64,000 nt of DNA, from assembly GCA_003388505.1 (NCBI GenBank), contig QQVO01000053.1:62001-126000 (forward strand). The letters are read 5' to 3'. How positions within the stretch are numbered: the stretch's first letter is position 1; each line of letters begins with the position of its first letter. Below are positions 34,941-43,564 of this stretch, in pieces. The translations under genes and the position numbers were made by a program. Under the pieces are notes generated by a model. The model worked only from the letters and a program-made list of their open reading frames with translations. It ran no database searches and was not told the DNA's origin. This DNA is from Planctomycetota bacterium. Its GTDB lineage: Bacteria; Planctomycetota; Planctomycetia; Planctomycetales; Planctomycetaceae.

Positions 34941-36173
34941 ATGCACGACCTGAACATTTACGACCAGTTGCAACATCTGATTCGCAAGGTTGAGCGGACG
35001 ATTGGTGAGATCGACGAGGGCTATCCGCTGAAACACTGGTTCTCAATCGAACTCGAAATGTTCGCTCCCGGTCCGCGGGAATCGGCAACGATGAAGGACG
35101 TCAGCGCCCGCATGCGGGCAGTCCGCCAATTGGAGTATATGGTCGACAGCGCATTGCTCGGCGCCGTGGATTCCCGCGGCACGATGGAGTCGACCTACAC
35201 GCAGATGTCGCGCGTCCCTTCGAGCCTGCTGGACGCGGTTCGGCAAACGAATTTCAGCATCGAGCCGGCGCTGCTGCTGGAGGCCGCCGAGCCTGTCGAT
35301 CTGTTCGAGCTGGTCAGCCCGACGGCCAAGATCGTCAGCTTTCTCCGCAACCGGGACAACTCATTGGAGTTCGCCGAGCGACTTTCGTGCCCGGAGGAGT
35401 CGCGTAGCCTGCTCGAGCAACTCGGTATTGTCGATCCAGCCGTGCATCAGAAACTGGCGACGCTGTTTCGCTCGCGGTACGACTGCATCAACAGTGTGAT
35501 TGAAAGACACGCGGCGTTTCAGGTTCTGGAAATCGGAGCGGGCATCTCGCCGCGCGGCCTGCACTGGTCGCGGGAGCATCCCGGGACGCTCTACGTCGAA
35601 TCGGATCTGCCCTCACTGATGCGCGAGAAGGCGAAACGTCTGCGCGATTCGATTGTGGACGACGAGGTCGGGGAGCGCGGCGTTCTGCATTGCTGCGGAC
35701 TGGATGCGCTCGATCTTGAAAGTCTGCGGCACGCACTGGAGTACACCGACCCCGACGCCCCGCTGGTGATCGTGACCGAAGGGGTTCTCCTCTATTTCAG
35801 TGCGGAGGAGACCCAGCGTTTCCTGCAGATCATGCGAACGATCCTCTCGGAGCGCCGGCGGGCCGTGTGGGTCGTTGACGTGGTGACGCGGCAAAATCTC
35901 GCCGAGTTGTGTGAGTACGACGCGTCGGTGGCGTCCGCCGTAAAAAGCGTCTTCGCTTCGACGCAAAGGGCCGTGATCGAGGCGAATCCGTTTCCTGACG
36001 ACGCGAGCGTCGCGGATGCTGTAAGCGCCAACGGAATGCAGGTTGTGTCTCAGACCCCTCTGCGGACGTTCGATACCGGAGCAGACAGGGCGTCCGGCGG
36101 TGAGTTCGATTCGGTCTGCGGCAGCCGCAGGATCTGGGCGATTGCCGGGCAGGGAACGCCGAATGGGGTGTAA
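34941..36173 (+). CDS. SAM-dependent methyltransferase, LCM/PPM-like
   Basis: A 410-residue protein. Residues 1-150 are a helical domain of unknown role (YDQLQHLIRKVERTIGEIDE). Residues about 160-390 resemble the leucine-carboxyl/O-methyltransferase (LCM) family: the SAM-binding motif VLEIGAGISPRGLHW is at 193-207, YVESDLPSLMREKAKRL follows, and VIVTEGVLLYFSAEETQRFL is the family's typical later block. LCM relatives methylate protein C-termini or polyketide acids; the substrate here is unknown. I chose ATG 34941, immediately after a Met-poor stretch; an open frame upstream overlaps the tRNA-Ser promoter region and is not used. It is transcribed alone. Confidence 0.8.
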   Translation: MHDLNIYDQLQHLIRKVERTIGEIDEGYPLKHWFSIELEMFAPGPRESATMKDVSARMRAVRQLEYMVDSALLGAVDSRGTMESTYTQMSRVPSSLLDAVRQTNFSIEPALLLEAAEPVDLFELVSPTAKIVSFLRNRDNSLEFAERLSCPEESRSLLEQLGIVDPAVHQKLATLFRSRYDCINSVIERHAAFQVLEIGAGISPRGLHWSREHPGTLYVESDLPSLMREKAKRLRDSIVDDEVGERGVLHCCGLDALDLESLRHALEYTDPDAPLVIVTEGVLLYFSAEETQRFLQIMRTILSERRRAVWVVDVVTRQNLAELCEYDASVASAVKSVFASTQRAVIEANPFPDDASVADAVSANGMQVVSQTPLRTFDTGADRASGGEFDSVCGSRRIWAIAGQGTPNGV

Positions 36174-36198
36174 CCCTGTCGATTACGAACAAGCCGGC

Positions 36199-36224
36199 AT
36201 ACGCACGCTGGCAGCGTGCGGTAC
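36199..36224 (+). repeat. Single R2 hairpin
   Basis: ATACGCACGCTGGCAGCGTG CGGTAC, the second hairpin of the R2 unit without the first. Confidence 0.8.
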
Positions 36225-36337
36225 GGGGAGCGGCACGAATCGGGAAGAATGGCGACGCCAGTCTGGCACTTGCCCTTGAAACCGGGCGGTTTCCGGCAAG
36301 AATCTGGTGCGGTGAGTCTCAGAACAGGAGTTTCAAG

Positions 36338-38302
36338 ATGGTGCTCGGCGGCCGGTGTCTCTGGATTTTCGCATGCCTGGTGGTCATGGGACCGCCGCGG
36401 CTCGTGGCTGAGGATGCGGAGAATCGTCTGGCATTCCGCTTGCCGACCTCGAGCGGCGAGACGGTCGTATATCCGGTGGAAGTCGATGAGGGCCTCACGG
36501 TCGTTTGCTTTCTCGGGGCGGAGTGCCCGCTGGCCCGGCTGTACGGCCCGAGATTGCAGTCGCTGGCCGACCAGTTTGCCTCGCAGGGCGTCCGTTTCAT
36601 CGGCGTCAACAGCAATCATCAGGATTCGATGGAGGACGTGCGGGCCTACGTGGAGCAGCATGAGATTCGCTTTCCGATCGCCAAGGACTACGACCACGGC
36701 GTGGCCGACCGGTTCGACGCACGGCGAACGCCGGAGGTTTTTCTGATCGATGGCGACGGCGCAGTGCGATACCGCGGGCTGATTGACGACCAGTATCGGC
36801 CCGGAATCTCCCGGCCCGACTCGGCAAAACAGTATTTGCGCGATGCGATTGAGCAATCGCTGGCGGGAGAACCTGTGGCGGTTGGCGAGACTGACGCCGT
36901 CGGATGCGTCATCGGCCGCGTCCGCGAGAGTGAGGCGACTTGCGAGGAAACGTATTGCCGGGAAGTCTCCCGCATTCTGCAGGCGCATTGCATCGAATGC
37001 CACCGGGACGGCGAGATCGGTCCGTTTTCTCTCACGGATTACGACGAGGTCGTCGGGTGGGGCGAGACGATGATCGAAACGATCGACGACGGCCGGATGC
37101 CGCCGTGGCATGCGAGTCCCGAGCACGGGGACTTCGCGAATGCGCGGTTGATGCCGAAATCGGACAAGCAGGCGCTGCGGAACTGGGTGGCAGGCGGCAT
37201 GCCGTTCGGCGACGTGGCCGATCTGCCCGAACCTCGGGAGTTCGTCGACGAATGGCAACTGGCACGCGAACCCGACGCGGTGTACGAGATGCGGGACCGG
37301 CCGTTTCGCGTCCCGGCGCAGGGCGTCGTCGAATATCAATACTTCGTCGTTGATCCCGGATTCGAGGAGGACGTCTGGGTGCGTGGTGCCCAGGTGATTC
37401 CCGGCAACCGCGCCGTGGTGCATCACGCCATCGTGTTCGTCCGTCCGCCTGATGGATCGAAGTTTCGCGGCATGGGATGGGTCGCCGCTTACGTTCCGGG
37501 GCAGCGCTCCACGATGCTGCCGGAGCATTACGCGCGGAGAATCCCGGCCGGCTCGCTGCTCGTGTTCCAGATGCACTATACGCCCACCGGGACGGAACAG
37601 GACGACCTGACTCGCGTGGGTCTGGTGTTCGAGGACGAAGAAGACGTCACCCATCAGGTCTTCACGCTGGTCGCGCTCGATCAGGAATTCGAGATTCCGC
37701 CGCACGCCGATGACTATGCGGTGAACGGGCGGCTCTCCCGGATTCCCGATCAAGGCAGCCTGCTGGCGATTGCGCCGCACATGCACGTTCGCGGCCGGTC
37801 GTTCGAGCTGCGTGCCCGGTACGACGGCGCCGAGACCACGCTGCTGGAGGTTCCCCACTACGACTTCAACTGGCAGCATGTCTATGAACTGACGGAGCCG
37901 CTGCCTCTCGACGACGTGGATGACCTGGAGTTCACGGTTCGGTTCGATAATTCGGCGCACAATCCGTTCAATCCCGACCCGTCTCAGTACGTGACCTGGG
38001 GCGACCAGACCTGGGAAGAGATGGCGATTGCCTTCTTCGAGATCGCCGAGCCGCGCTCTGCATCGAACGAGAAACGCGAAGAGGAACCGGCGGACGCGGC
38101 CGCTAGGGCACGACGGCAAGAGAAGATCGACGACTTCGTGGAGCAGTTTTTCAGGCGTTTCGATGCGGATGAGGACGGGGTGGTCGTGGAAGATGAAGTG
38201 CCGTTGACCGTTCAGCGATTCGGTTTCCGTCAATACGACGACGACGGGGACGGCCGCGTGACCGACAACGAAATCCGAAAGGCCGCGGAACGGGAGTTTT
38301 GA
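36338..38302 (+). CDS. Redoxin / cytochrome c / copper monooxygenase-like / EF-hand fusion
   Basis: A 654-residue exported protein with four modules. Signal peptide 1-23 (LWIFACLVVMGPPRLVA). Residues 30-180 are a peroxiredoxin/TlpA-like domain with Cys63 in FLGAECPLARLYG; the second redox Cys is absent. The heme c site HCIECH has Cys218, Cys221 and His222. Residues about 330-580 resemble the copper type II, ascorbate-dependent monooxygenase fold: VVHHAIVFVR, FQMHYTPTG and APHMHVRGRSFEL supply candidate copper ligands, and WEEMAIAF is in the position of a Met ligand. Two EF-hand-like loops near 609 (DADEDGVVVEDE) and 634 (DDDGDGRVTDNE) end the protein. Reaction and substrate are unknown. Confidence 0.85.
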   Translation: MVLGGRCLWIFACLVVMGPPRLVAEDAENRLAFRLPTSSGETVVYPVEVDEGLTVVCFLGAECPLARLYGPRLQSLADQFASQGVRFIGVNSNHQDSMEDVRAYVEQHEIRFPIAKDYDHGVADRFDARRTPEVFLIDGDGAVRYRGLIDDQYRPGISRPDSAKQYLRDAIEQSLAGEPVAVGETDAVGCVIGRVRESEATCEETYCREVSRILQAHCIECHRDGEIGPFSLTDYDEVVGWGETMIETIDDGRMPPWHASPEHGDFANARLMPKSDKQALRNWVAGGMPFGDVADLPEPREFVDEWQLAREPDAVYEMRDRPFRVPAQGVVEYQYFVVDPGFEEDVWVRGAQVIPGNRAVVHHAIVFVRPPDGSKFRGMGWVAAYVPGQRSTMLPEHYARRIPAGSLLVFQMHYTPTGTEQDDLTRVGLVFEDEEDVTHQVFTLVALDQEFEIPPHADDYAVNGRLSRIPDQGSLLAIAPHMHVRGRSFELRARYDGAETTLLEVPHYDFNWQHVYELTEPLPLDDVDDLEFTVRFDNSAHNPFNPDPSQYVTWGDQTWEEMAIAFFEIAEPRSASNEKREEEPADAAARARRQEKIDDFVEQFFRRFDADEDGVVVEDEVPLTVQRFGFRQYDDDGDGRVTDNEIRKAAEREF

Positions 38303-38317
38303 AATCCAAGGAACGGA

Positions 38318-38436
38318 GCAGGGCCGGCCGTGCCGGCCGAAACTTCTTCTCTGCCCACATTGCATGCGGCGGCCGGCACAGCCGGCCCTACTCCGCTGCC
38401 CACATTGAATGCGGCGGCCGGCACAGCCGGCCCGAC
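38318..38436 (+). repeat. R3 palindrome with a tandem ~43-bp repeat
   Basis: GGCCGGCCGTGCCGGCC is followed by two near-identical units, each CTGCCCACATTG(C/A)ATGCG joined to GCGGCCGGCACAGCCGGCCC. It lies between the redoxin fusion and the RND exporter, starting 16 bp after the stop. Confidence 0.85.
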
Positions 38437-38494
38437 TCGATTGCCAAACGCCGCCTGCGGGACATCTGCCAGCACGCTCAACCGGTGATTCTCC

Positions 38495-40792
38495 GTGTCC
38501 CGCATCTTTGATCGCACGTTCGGCGCTACGGTCGACCATCGCCCGCTCACGCTGCTGTTGATTCTGGCCGTGACCGGTCTGGCGGTGCTCGGCTACGTCG
38601 CGCCGCATCGGCTGACAGGGTTATTCACCCAGGAACCCGCAGAGTCCGACAGTCAGGACTCGACAGCCGGAAATGCGGTGCAGCCGACGCCGGACGTCGA
38701 TCCGGTCAGCCTGTCGGATTCCGACGTTGTTCTCGTCGTCGATTCCGACGACTTCTTTACACCCCAGGGTGCGTCCGCGTTAAGAGCGATCGTCGAGTCT
38801 CTGGAGGAACTGGACTACGTCGAGAGCATCCTGTGGATGGACGAGGTTCCGGTCCTCAACATTTTCGGCTTGCAGCAACCGCTGCTGCCGCGGGCGACCG
38901 CATCCGCGCGGCAGTTCGAAGAGTCCCGCGAAAAGGCGCTCTCGCATCCGCTTGTGCACGGTCAACTCCTCTCGACCGACGGTCGCACGCTGCTGCTGTT
39001 GATCAAGATCAACTGGCTGTTTGTCGAGAGCGACGAAGACTGTACGACCCGGTTGCGCGAAGTCGCCGAACAGGCGGCCGCCGCGTACCCGGAGACCGAG
39101 TTTTCGTTTCTGACGACCGGCCGCGTCCCGATTTACCTCACGTTCATGCAGGCCCACAGCGAGAACCTGTGGAAGTACCAGATGATCGGTTACGGAATGG
39201 TGGGACTGATGGCCGTGATCCTGTTCCGCGGCATTCGCGCGGTCTTGATCGTCGCTTTGGCGCCGTCGACCGGCGTCTTCTGGACGCTGGGAATCCTGCG
39301 GTTCTTTGACTTCCAGGACAATCCGTTCAACGACGTGTTGCTGCCGGTGTTGTTGAGCCTGGTGGGACTGACGGACGGCGTGCATTTGATGGTCGAGATT
39401 CGCCGACGACGAGCGGCGGGGGCGAGTGAGCGCGAGGCCGCCCGGGGGGGCGTTTCGAAAGTCGGTCTGGCTTGTGCGCTCACGTCGGTGACGACGGCCG
39501 TCGGGTTTGGATCCCTGTCGCTGGCGCACCATGACGTGGTCCGCGAGTTCGGTTGGAGTTGCACGATCGGCGTCCTGCTGACTTTTCTGGCGGTGATCAC
39601 CGTGATTCCGCTGGCCTGCTCCTCGTGGCTCGGACGGCGCGTGCATCACGGGCACGAGAAGGGTCTCATCGATCGCAACCTGGGGAGAATCGGCGGTGTC
39701 GTGGAGTTCGTCCTGCTCCGTGACCGTCTGATCAGCCGGATTGGAATCGCCGCCACGGTGCTCTTGATCCTGATCTCAATGACGTTGCGGCCGGACGAGC
39801 GGCGGTCGGCCGCCTTGCCGACGACTTCGGAGACTGCGATTGCCCTGGAGCATATGGATCGGGCGTTCGGCGGTCTGGAACTCTCGTCCGTGGAGGTGAC
39901 TTGGTCGGACGAGGTCGAGTCCGATTCACCGGACGTATTGAGAGCGGTGGCGGCGGTTGACGACCTGCTGCGAAAGGAAGAATTGATCGGCCATCCCTTG
40001 TCGATTCGCAACTTTATCGAAGCCCTGCCCGGCGACGGCGACCCGGCGGAGCGGATGACGACGCTGGAACTTCTGCCGCCCCCGCTGAAGCGCGCCTTTT
40101 ACACGCCGGAGCAGCGGACCGCTTCGGTCAGCTTTCGCGTTCAGGATCTGGGAATCGCGACTTACGGTCCCGTGTTCGAGCGGGTCGAAGCGGGGTTGGA
40201 GCAGATCGCCGGGCAGTATCCGTCGTTTCAGTTCGAGTTGACGGGATCGGCGGTCAGGCGTTGGCGAAACCTGTACCAGATCGTGCTGGACCTGATCGCC
40301 AGCCTGGGAAGCGCTTCGCTGATTATTTTCCTGATGCTCGCCGGGGTCTATCGATCGATCCGGATGGGCCTGATTTCGATCGTTCCGAATTTCTTTCCGC
40401 TGGCAGTGACGGGGACGTATCTCGTCCTCACCGGCCAGACGCTGGAGATCGTGAGCGTCTGTGCGTTTACGGTCTGTCTCGGCATCGCCGTCGACGACAC
40501 GATTCACTTTCTGACGCGGTTCGAGGAGGAACGGAAAGGTCGCGATGATGCGGATGCGATTCGCCGCGCTTTTACGGGGACCGGCACGGCGCTCATCATG
40601 ACGACGGTGGTGCTGGTGGTCGGATTCGCAACGGTGATGTTCAGCGACATGCGGGATCAGCGGATCTTCGCAACGATGGGGGGGCTCACGATCGGGTCGG
40701 CGCTGTTCGGCGATCTGGTTTTTCTGCCGGCCCTGCTCTCCCGTTTCGCGCCCCCGGCTGCCGCGAGCGAGCCGGAGCAATCTGCAAACTGA
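38495..40792 (+). CDS. RND/MMPL-type transporter
   Basis: A 765-residue membrane protein with the layout of hydrophobe/lipid exporters of the RND superfamily. TM1 is at 17-37 (PLTLLLILAVTGLAVLG). An extracytoplasmic domain follows (45-225), then a group of five helices (YGMVGLMAVILFRGIRAV, GVFWTLGILRFF, VLLPVLLSLVGLTDGVHLMV, VTTAVGFGSLSLAHHDVV). After a second soluble domain (about 430-600) a second five-helix block starts, with the mirrored AVDDTIHFLTRFEE and LIMTTVVLVVGFATVMFSDM. GLTDGVHL and GIAVDDTIHF are the equivalent proton-relay positions. Translation begins at GTG 38495. There is no adjacent membrane-fusion or outer-membrane partner, so it may act alone on lipids. Confidence 0.88.
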   Translation: MSRIFDRTFGATVDHRPLTLLLILAVTGLAVLGYVAPHRLTGLFTQEPAESDSQDSTAGNAVQPTPDVDPVSLSDSDVVLVVDSDDFFTPQGASALRAIVESLEELDYVESILWMDEVPVLNIFGLQQPLLPRATASARQFEESREKALSHPLVHGQLLSTDGRTLLLLIKINWLFVESDEDCTTRLREVAEQAAAAYPETEFSFLTTGRVPIYLTFMQAHSENLWKYQMIGYGMVGLMAVILFRGIRAVLIVALAPSTGVFWTLGILRFFDFQDNPFNDVLLPVLLSLVGLTDGVHLMVEIRRRRAAGASEREAARGGVSKVGLACALTSVTTAVGFGSLSLAHHDVVREFGWSCTIGVLLTFLAVITVIPLACSSWLGRRVHHGHEKGLIDRNLGRIGGVVEFVLLRDRLISRIGIAATVLLILISMTLRPDERRSAALPTTSETAIALEHMDRAFGGLELSSVEVTWSDEVESDSPDVLRAVAAVDDLLRKEELIGHPLSIRNFIEALPGDGDPAERMTTLELLPPPLKRAFYTPEQRTASVSFRVQDLGIATYGPVFERVEAGLEQIAGQYPSFQFELTGSAVRRWRNLYQIVLDLIASLGSASLIIFLMLAGVYRSIRMGLISIVPNFFPLAVTGTYLVLTGQTLEIVSVCAFTVCLGIAVDDTIHFLTRFEEERKGRDDADAIRRAFTGTGTALIMTTVVLVVGFATVMFSDMRDQRIFATMGGLTIGSALFGDLVFLPALLSRFAPPAAASEPEQSAN

Positions 40793-41160
40793 GTCGGCAC
40801 GGTCAAGACCAGTCGCTTCGCGCGTGCGAAACTCCTGAGTGTGAGAAAATAGAACTGCGTGTGCTGCGTGATTCCCGGAAAACGGACAAATTGCAATGAT
40901 TGTTGTTGACATTTTTATCATTCCACAGAAAATCGTCTTATTCGGACGCGAGGATCCTCAGGGGCGGTGTTGAAATCGCCTATCTCTAGGACGCCCAACG
41001 CTTTGCGGCGTGTACCGAAGGATTCGGACACCCGGCCTGCCAGGCAGGTTGGAGGGGCAGAACGGATTGTGAGGCGGGGACCGTTTGTCACGGGCTCCGC
41101 CCGGCCTGCGTCTTGAACAGTCGTTCTGCGTGACCCGAATTGTTGAGGGAGGAGAAGCAC
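40793..41160. other. 368-bp gap with a possible promoter
   Basis: No gene. TTGACA at 40906-40911 in an A/T-rich context is a good -35 for the small acidic gene; no convincing -10 is seen at the right distance. A very T-rich run follows it. Confidence 0.4.
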
Positions 41161-41454
41161 ATGGAGTTCTCTTTCGAGGTAGACCCAGACCTCGACCTGG
41201 CTGTCGGCACCGAATTGAGTTTCGAGGAGGCTGCCGAAGAGTACGCTGAGGACGGTGTCGATCTGTTGGACAGCAATCCTGTTCAGCCCACGGAAGCGAA
41301 GCCCGGCTCCGAGGAGAAGGTTCGCATGCTGGCTGCACGTTATTCCGCTGGAATGCCGTTGTGGCACGATTCCGATTGCTACGACCATGGACCGGCGCCG
41401 GAAGGCTTTGGAGGAGACGACGGACTCGGCGGCGAAGACGATGACGACTTCTGA
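41161..41454 (+). CDS. Small acidic protein
   Basis: A 97-residue, very acidic protein: MEFSFEVDPDLDLAVGTELS, FEEAAEEYAEDGVDLLDSNP, then KVRMLAARYSAGMPLWHDSD and a Gly/Asp/Glu-rich tail (GDDGLGGEDDDDF). No signal peptide or membrane segment. The ATG at 41161 has a near-ideal GGGAGGAGA ribosome-binding site, the best in this half of the window, and a strong terminator lies 160 bp after the stop (41615-41657). Together these suggest high expression. The family is not known to me. Acidic tails of this sort are common in proteins that bind basic partners or metal ions. Confidence 0.7.
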   Translation: MEFSFEVDPDLDLAVGTELSFEEAAEEYAEDGVDLLDSNPVQPTEAKPGSEEKVRMLAARYSAGMPLWHDSDCYDHGPAPEGFGGDDGLGGEDDDDF

Positions 41455-41455
41455 T

Positions 41456-41571
41456 GCCCTGTCAGGGCTCTGTTTTCGGGCCGGCTGAACCGCAAGGCCG
41501 CACGAAACCCTGCGGGTTTGGTGCTCCCGAGCGAACCATTCAACCCCGGGAATCTGAATTGACAGACCACT
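41456..41571 (+). repeat. Interspersed repeat R8, copy 2
   Basis: Direct partner of 19077-19191. It begins two bases after the stop codon of the small acidic gene and lies ahead of its terminator, so it would be part of that transcript. Confidence 0.75.
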
Positions 41572-41614
41572 CGTCAGGGTGAGTTGTAAGGACGCGGCTC
41601 AAGCAACAAACACA

Positions 41615-41657
41615 GCCGAGGTTGAGTTCAACAGGAACTCAACCCCGGCTTTTTTTT
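41615..41657 (+). terminator. Intrinsic terminator
   Basis: GCCGAGGTTGAGTT, loop CAACAGG, AACTCAACCCCGGC, then eight T residues. A strong stem-loop with a T-run, ending the transcript of the small acidic gene. Confidence 0.92.
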
Positions 41658-41752
41658 GCAACGACTCGAGTGGTTGTTCAATCCTGAATTGACAGGTTGG
41701 GCGCCATGGGGCTTTGCCAGTGCAACGCGGAGTCGACGTCCTCTCTGGTTCG

Positions 41753-41776
41753 CACTGGCGGGACGCCAGTGGCACC
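41753..41776 (+). repeat. Palindromic repeat R4
   Basis: CACTGGCG-GGA-CGCCAGTG followed by GCACCC; same family as 19586 and 27458. Confidence 0.8.
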
Positions 41777-41875
41777 CGTCAATTCAGCCTGGATGAGCCA
41801 CCCAGGACTGTCGCCATGTCTTCGCGGTTGAGGGACAAGGAATTCTCGCTCCCCGTGCAGGGAGGAAGGAAGTCC

Positions 41876-42538
41876 TCAATCGAGTTGCTTGATGACAATG
41901 TCCTTGAAGGAAATCCGCATGTCGTGTCCGCGATGCAGTTGCAGCGCGATCACGCCGCTCTTCTCTCCGTCGGGATCATTGATGTCCACAGTCACAACGC
42001 CGTTCAGTTCCTGGCGAATGTGGTCGCCGTCGGCGGTGATGACGTACTCGTTCCAGCCGTCCTTGACGACGGCGTCCTCCAGTTTTTCGCGCACTTCGTC
42101 CGTCACGTCGTGGATGATGCCGCGTCCGGTCTTTTCACCGTACAGAATCCCCATATAGCGCTCTGACGCGATGTCGGCCTGATAACCGGCCACCACGAAA
42201 TCCGGCAGCTCTTTGCCGCCCAGTTCCTGAATCTCTTTGCTGCGAAACTGAATCCCGCTGTTCCCCTGATGGTCGTGCAGCCGGAACTTCACTTTCAGCA
42301 CGAAATCCCCGAATTCCCTGTCGCTGATCAGAAAGGTGTTGTCGGGGATCTCTCCGTCGGTCGCTCCCAGAATCGCGCCGTCTTCGACGCTCCACAGTTC
42401 TTCGTCTCCGTGCCAGCCATCCAAGGTCTTGCCGTCGAAGAGCGAAACGAACTCGTCTTCTTTTTCTTCCGCTACAATTGAGGTTCCGCTCATAATCAGG
42501 CAGCAAACCATCGCCAGAGTTCGTCGGTGCCGGTGCAT
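41876..42538 (-). CDS. DUF1080 (3-keto-disaccharide hydrolase family) exported protein
   Basis: A 220-residue exported beta-sandwich protein. Residues 1-23 form a signal peptide (LAMVCCLIMSGTSIVA). The body has DUF1080 landmarks: FVSLFDGKTLDGWHG at the start, WSVEDGAILGATDGEIPDN, a lectin-like DFVLKVKFRLHDHQGNSGIQ, and VVTVDINDPDGEKSGVIALQ near the end. The family includes enzymes cleaving 3-keto sugars and is heavily expanded in planctomycetes. I chose ATG 42538 because GGGAGA lies 8-9 bases upstream; an in-frame ATG at 42553 is possible. No oxidoreductase for making 3-keto sugars is adjacent, so the substrate is open. Confidence 0.9.
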   Translation of the reverse strand: MHRHRRTLAMVCCLIMSGTSIVAEEKEDEFVSLFDGKTLDGWHGDEELWSVEDGAILGATDGEIPDNTFLISDREFGDFVLKVKFRLHDHQGNSGIQFRSKEIQELGGKELPDFVVAGYQADIASERYMGILYGEKTGRGIIHDVTDEVREKLEDAVVKDGWNEYVITADGDHIRQELNGVVTVDINDPDGEKSGVIALQLHRGHDMRISFKDIVIKQLD

Positions 42539-42695
42539 TGTGAGATCTCCCATGAGTTGCGCCCTGCCGGGAGGCGGGGCGTCGAAATGCGTGAACGGTC
42601 CGCCAGCGTAGATGAGAACGGGTCAGAGCACCAGTTTTGCACGCTTCCGACGATCATTCCCTCGACACTCACCAGGTCTCCGAGCTGCAACGCAG

Positions 42696-43148
42696 ATGTC
42701 GCACTACCACCACACCCAGCGCGCCCCGACGTGCCTGCTGATTTACGCAGCCTCCGCGGCGTTTCTCGTGAGCGCCTGGGCGATGCGGGGACTGCCGGCA
42801 GGCGCCATCGGATTTCTGATCGGCTCGATCCTGCTTGCCGTGCTTGCGGCGGCGTTTCATCATCTCACGGTGTCGGACGAGAGCGATCGCCTGGCGGTTC
42901 GCTTCGGGCCCGTACCGCTGTTCCATCGCAGTGTGCCTTACGACTTGATCGTTTCCGCCGAGCAGGGGCGCACCACGCTTCTCGACGGTTGGGGCATCCA
43001 TTACAGCCTGCAGGGGGGTTGGGTCTGGAACCTGTGGGGCTTCGACTGTGTGGTGCTCCAGTTGCAGAAAGGCAAACTCCTGATCGGGACCGACGACGCC
43101 GAGAATCTCTGCCGATTCGTACAGGAGCGGATCGCCGATCGGAAGTGA
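42696..43148 (+). CDS. Small two-helix membrane protein
   Basis: A 150-residue protein with two membrane helices (LLIYAASAAFLVSAWAMRGL at 14-33, GFLIGSILLAVLAAAFHHL at 39-57), followed by a soluble PH-like domain: LTVSDESDRLAVRFGPVPLF, VPYDLIVSAEQGRTTLLDGW, then a C-terminal helix (DAENLCRFVQERIADRK). The strand-strand-helix layout after a pair of helices resembles bacterial bPH2-type proteins, with 'DRLAVRFGP' and 'Y.LI.S.E.GRT' typical of that pattern. It is likely a membrane-anchored protein with unknown partner. ATG 42696 has no clear ribosome-binding site. It is divergent from the DUF1080 gene across 157 bp. Confidence 0.7.
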   Translation: MSHYHHTQRAPTCLLIYAASAAFLVSAWAMRGLPAGAIGFLIGSILLAVLAAAFHHLTVSDESDRLAVRFGPVPLFHRSVPYDLIVSAEQGRTTLLDGWGIHYSLQGGWVWNLWGFDCVVLQLQKGKLLIGTDDAENLCRFVQERIADRK

Positions 43149-43227
43149 GTGCTCTGTCAGGGCTGTTGTCGGAGGTCGGCCGGACTGCCGATCCGCACAG
43201 CGCGGACATCGCCCGCAACGCAACAAC

Positions 43228-43298
43228 GTACCGCACGCAGCCTTGCGTGCGTCCCGCTGATCGCAAAAACCGCTGACACACGCTGGCAGCGTGCGCTG
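43228..43298 (+). repeat. REP-like double-hairpin unit R2
   Basis: GTACCGCACGCAGCCTTGCG and, after CCCGCTGATCGCAAAAACC, ACACGCTGGCAGCGTGCG. Outer ends differ slightly from the consensus (GTACCG, GCTGAG). Confidence 0.85.
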
Positions 43299-43333
43299 AG
43301 AAGAATCGGGCCTGGTGGCTGCTCCGGCGAGAC

Positions 43334-43564
43334 TTACGCAGCAACGGCGCTCTTGTGACAGTGCGGGCAGGCCCAGCGGCGCGTCTTGAAGATACGTTGC
43401 GCCCAGAGGCCGAGCATCAACAGGCCGGTGGCGGGGGTGACCAGGCTGGTCCCGATCATTGCCAGAGTCAGGGCGGAATAGGCGTGGTGTTTTGGTTCTT
43501 CCCAGCGGAACATCGCGTGGCACTGACAGTGACGGCAATACTGGGCTCGACGTTCGGGAACCAT
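43334..43564 (-). CDS. Small zinc-ribbon membrane protein
   Basis: A 76-residue protein with a pair of zinc knuckles flanking one long hydrophobic segment: CRHCQCHAMFRW near 10-21, then HAYSALTLAMIGTSLVTPAT GLLML, and ACPHCHKSAVAA at the C-terminus. The two CxxC pairs could bind one zinc if the segment forms a hairpin, placing both ends on the same side of the membrane. ATG 43564 has a strong AGGAGGT ribosome-binding site at 7-8 bases. A family cannot be named. Similar small zinc-ribbon proteins are frequent in planctomycetes; their role is unknown. Confidence 0.7.
   Translation of the reverse strand: MVPERRAQYCRHCQCHAMFRWEEPKHHAYSALTLAMIGTSLVTPATGLLMLGLWAQRIFKTRRWACPHCHKSAVAA

Noticed and set aside
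36050..38608. 852-codon minus-strand frame opposite the redoxin fusion
   Set aside because: Antisense shadow; also runs through palindromic repeats at its start.
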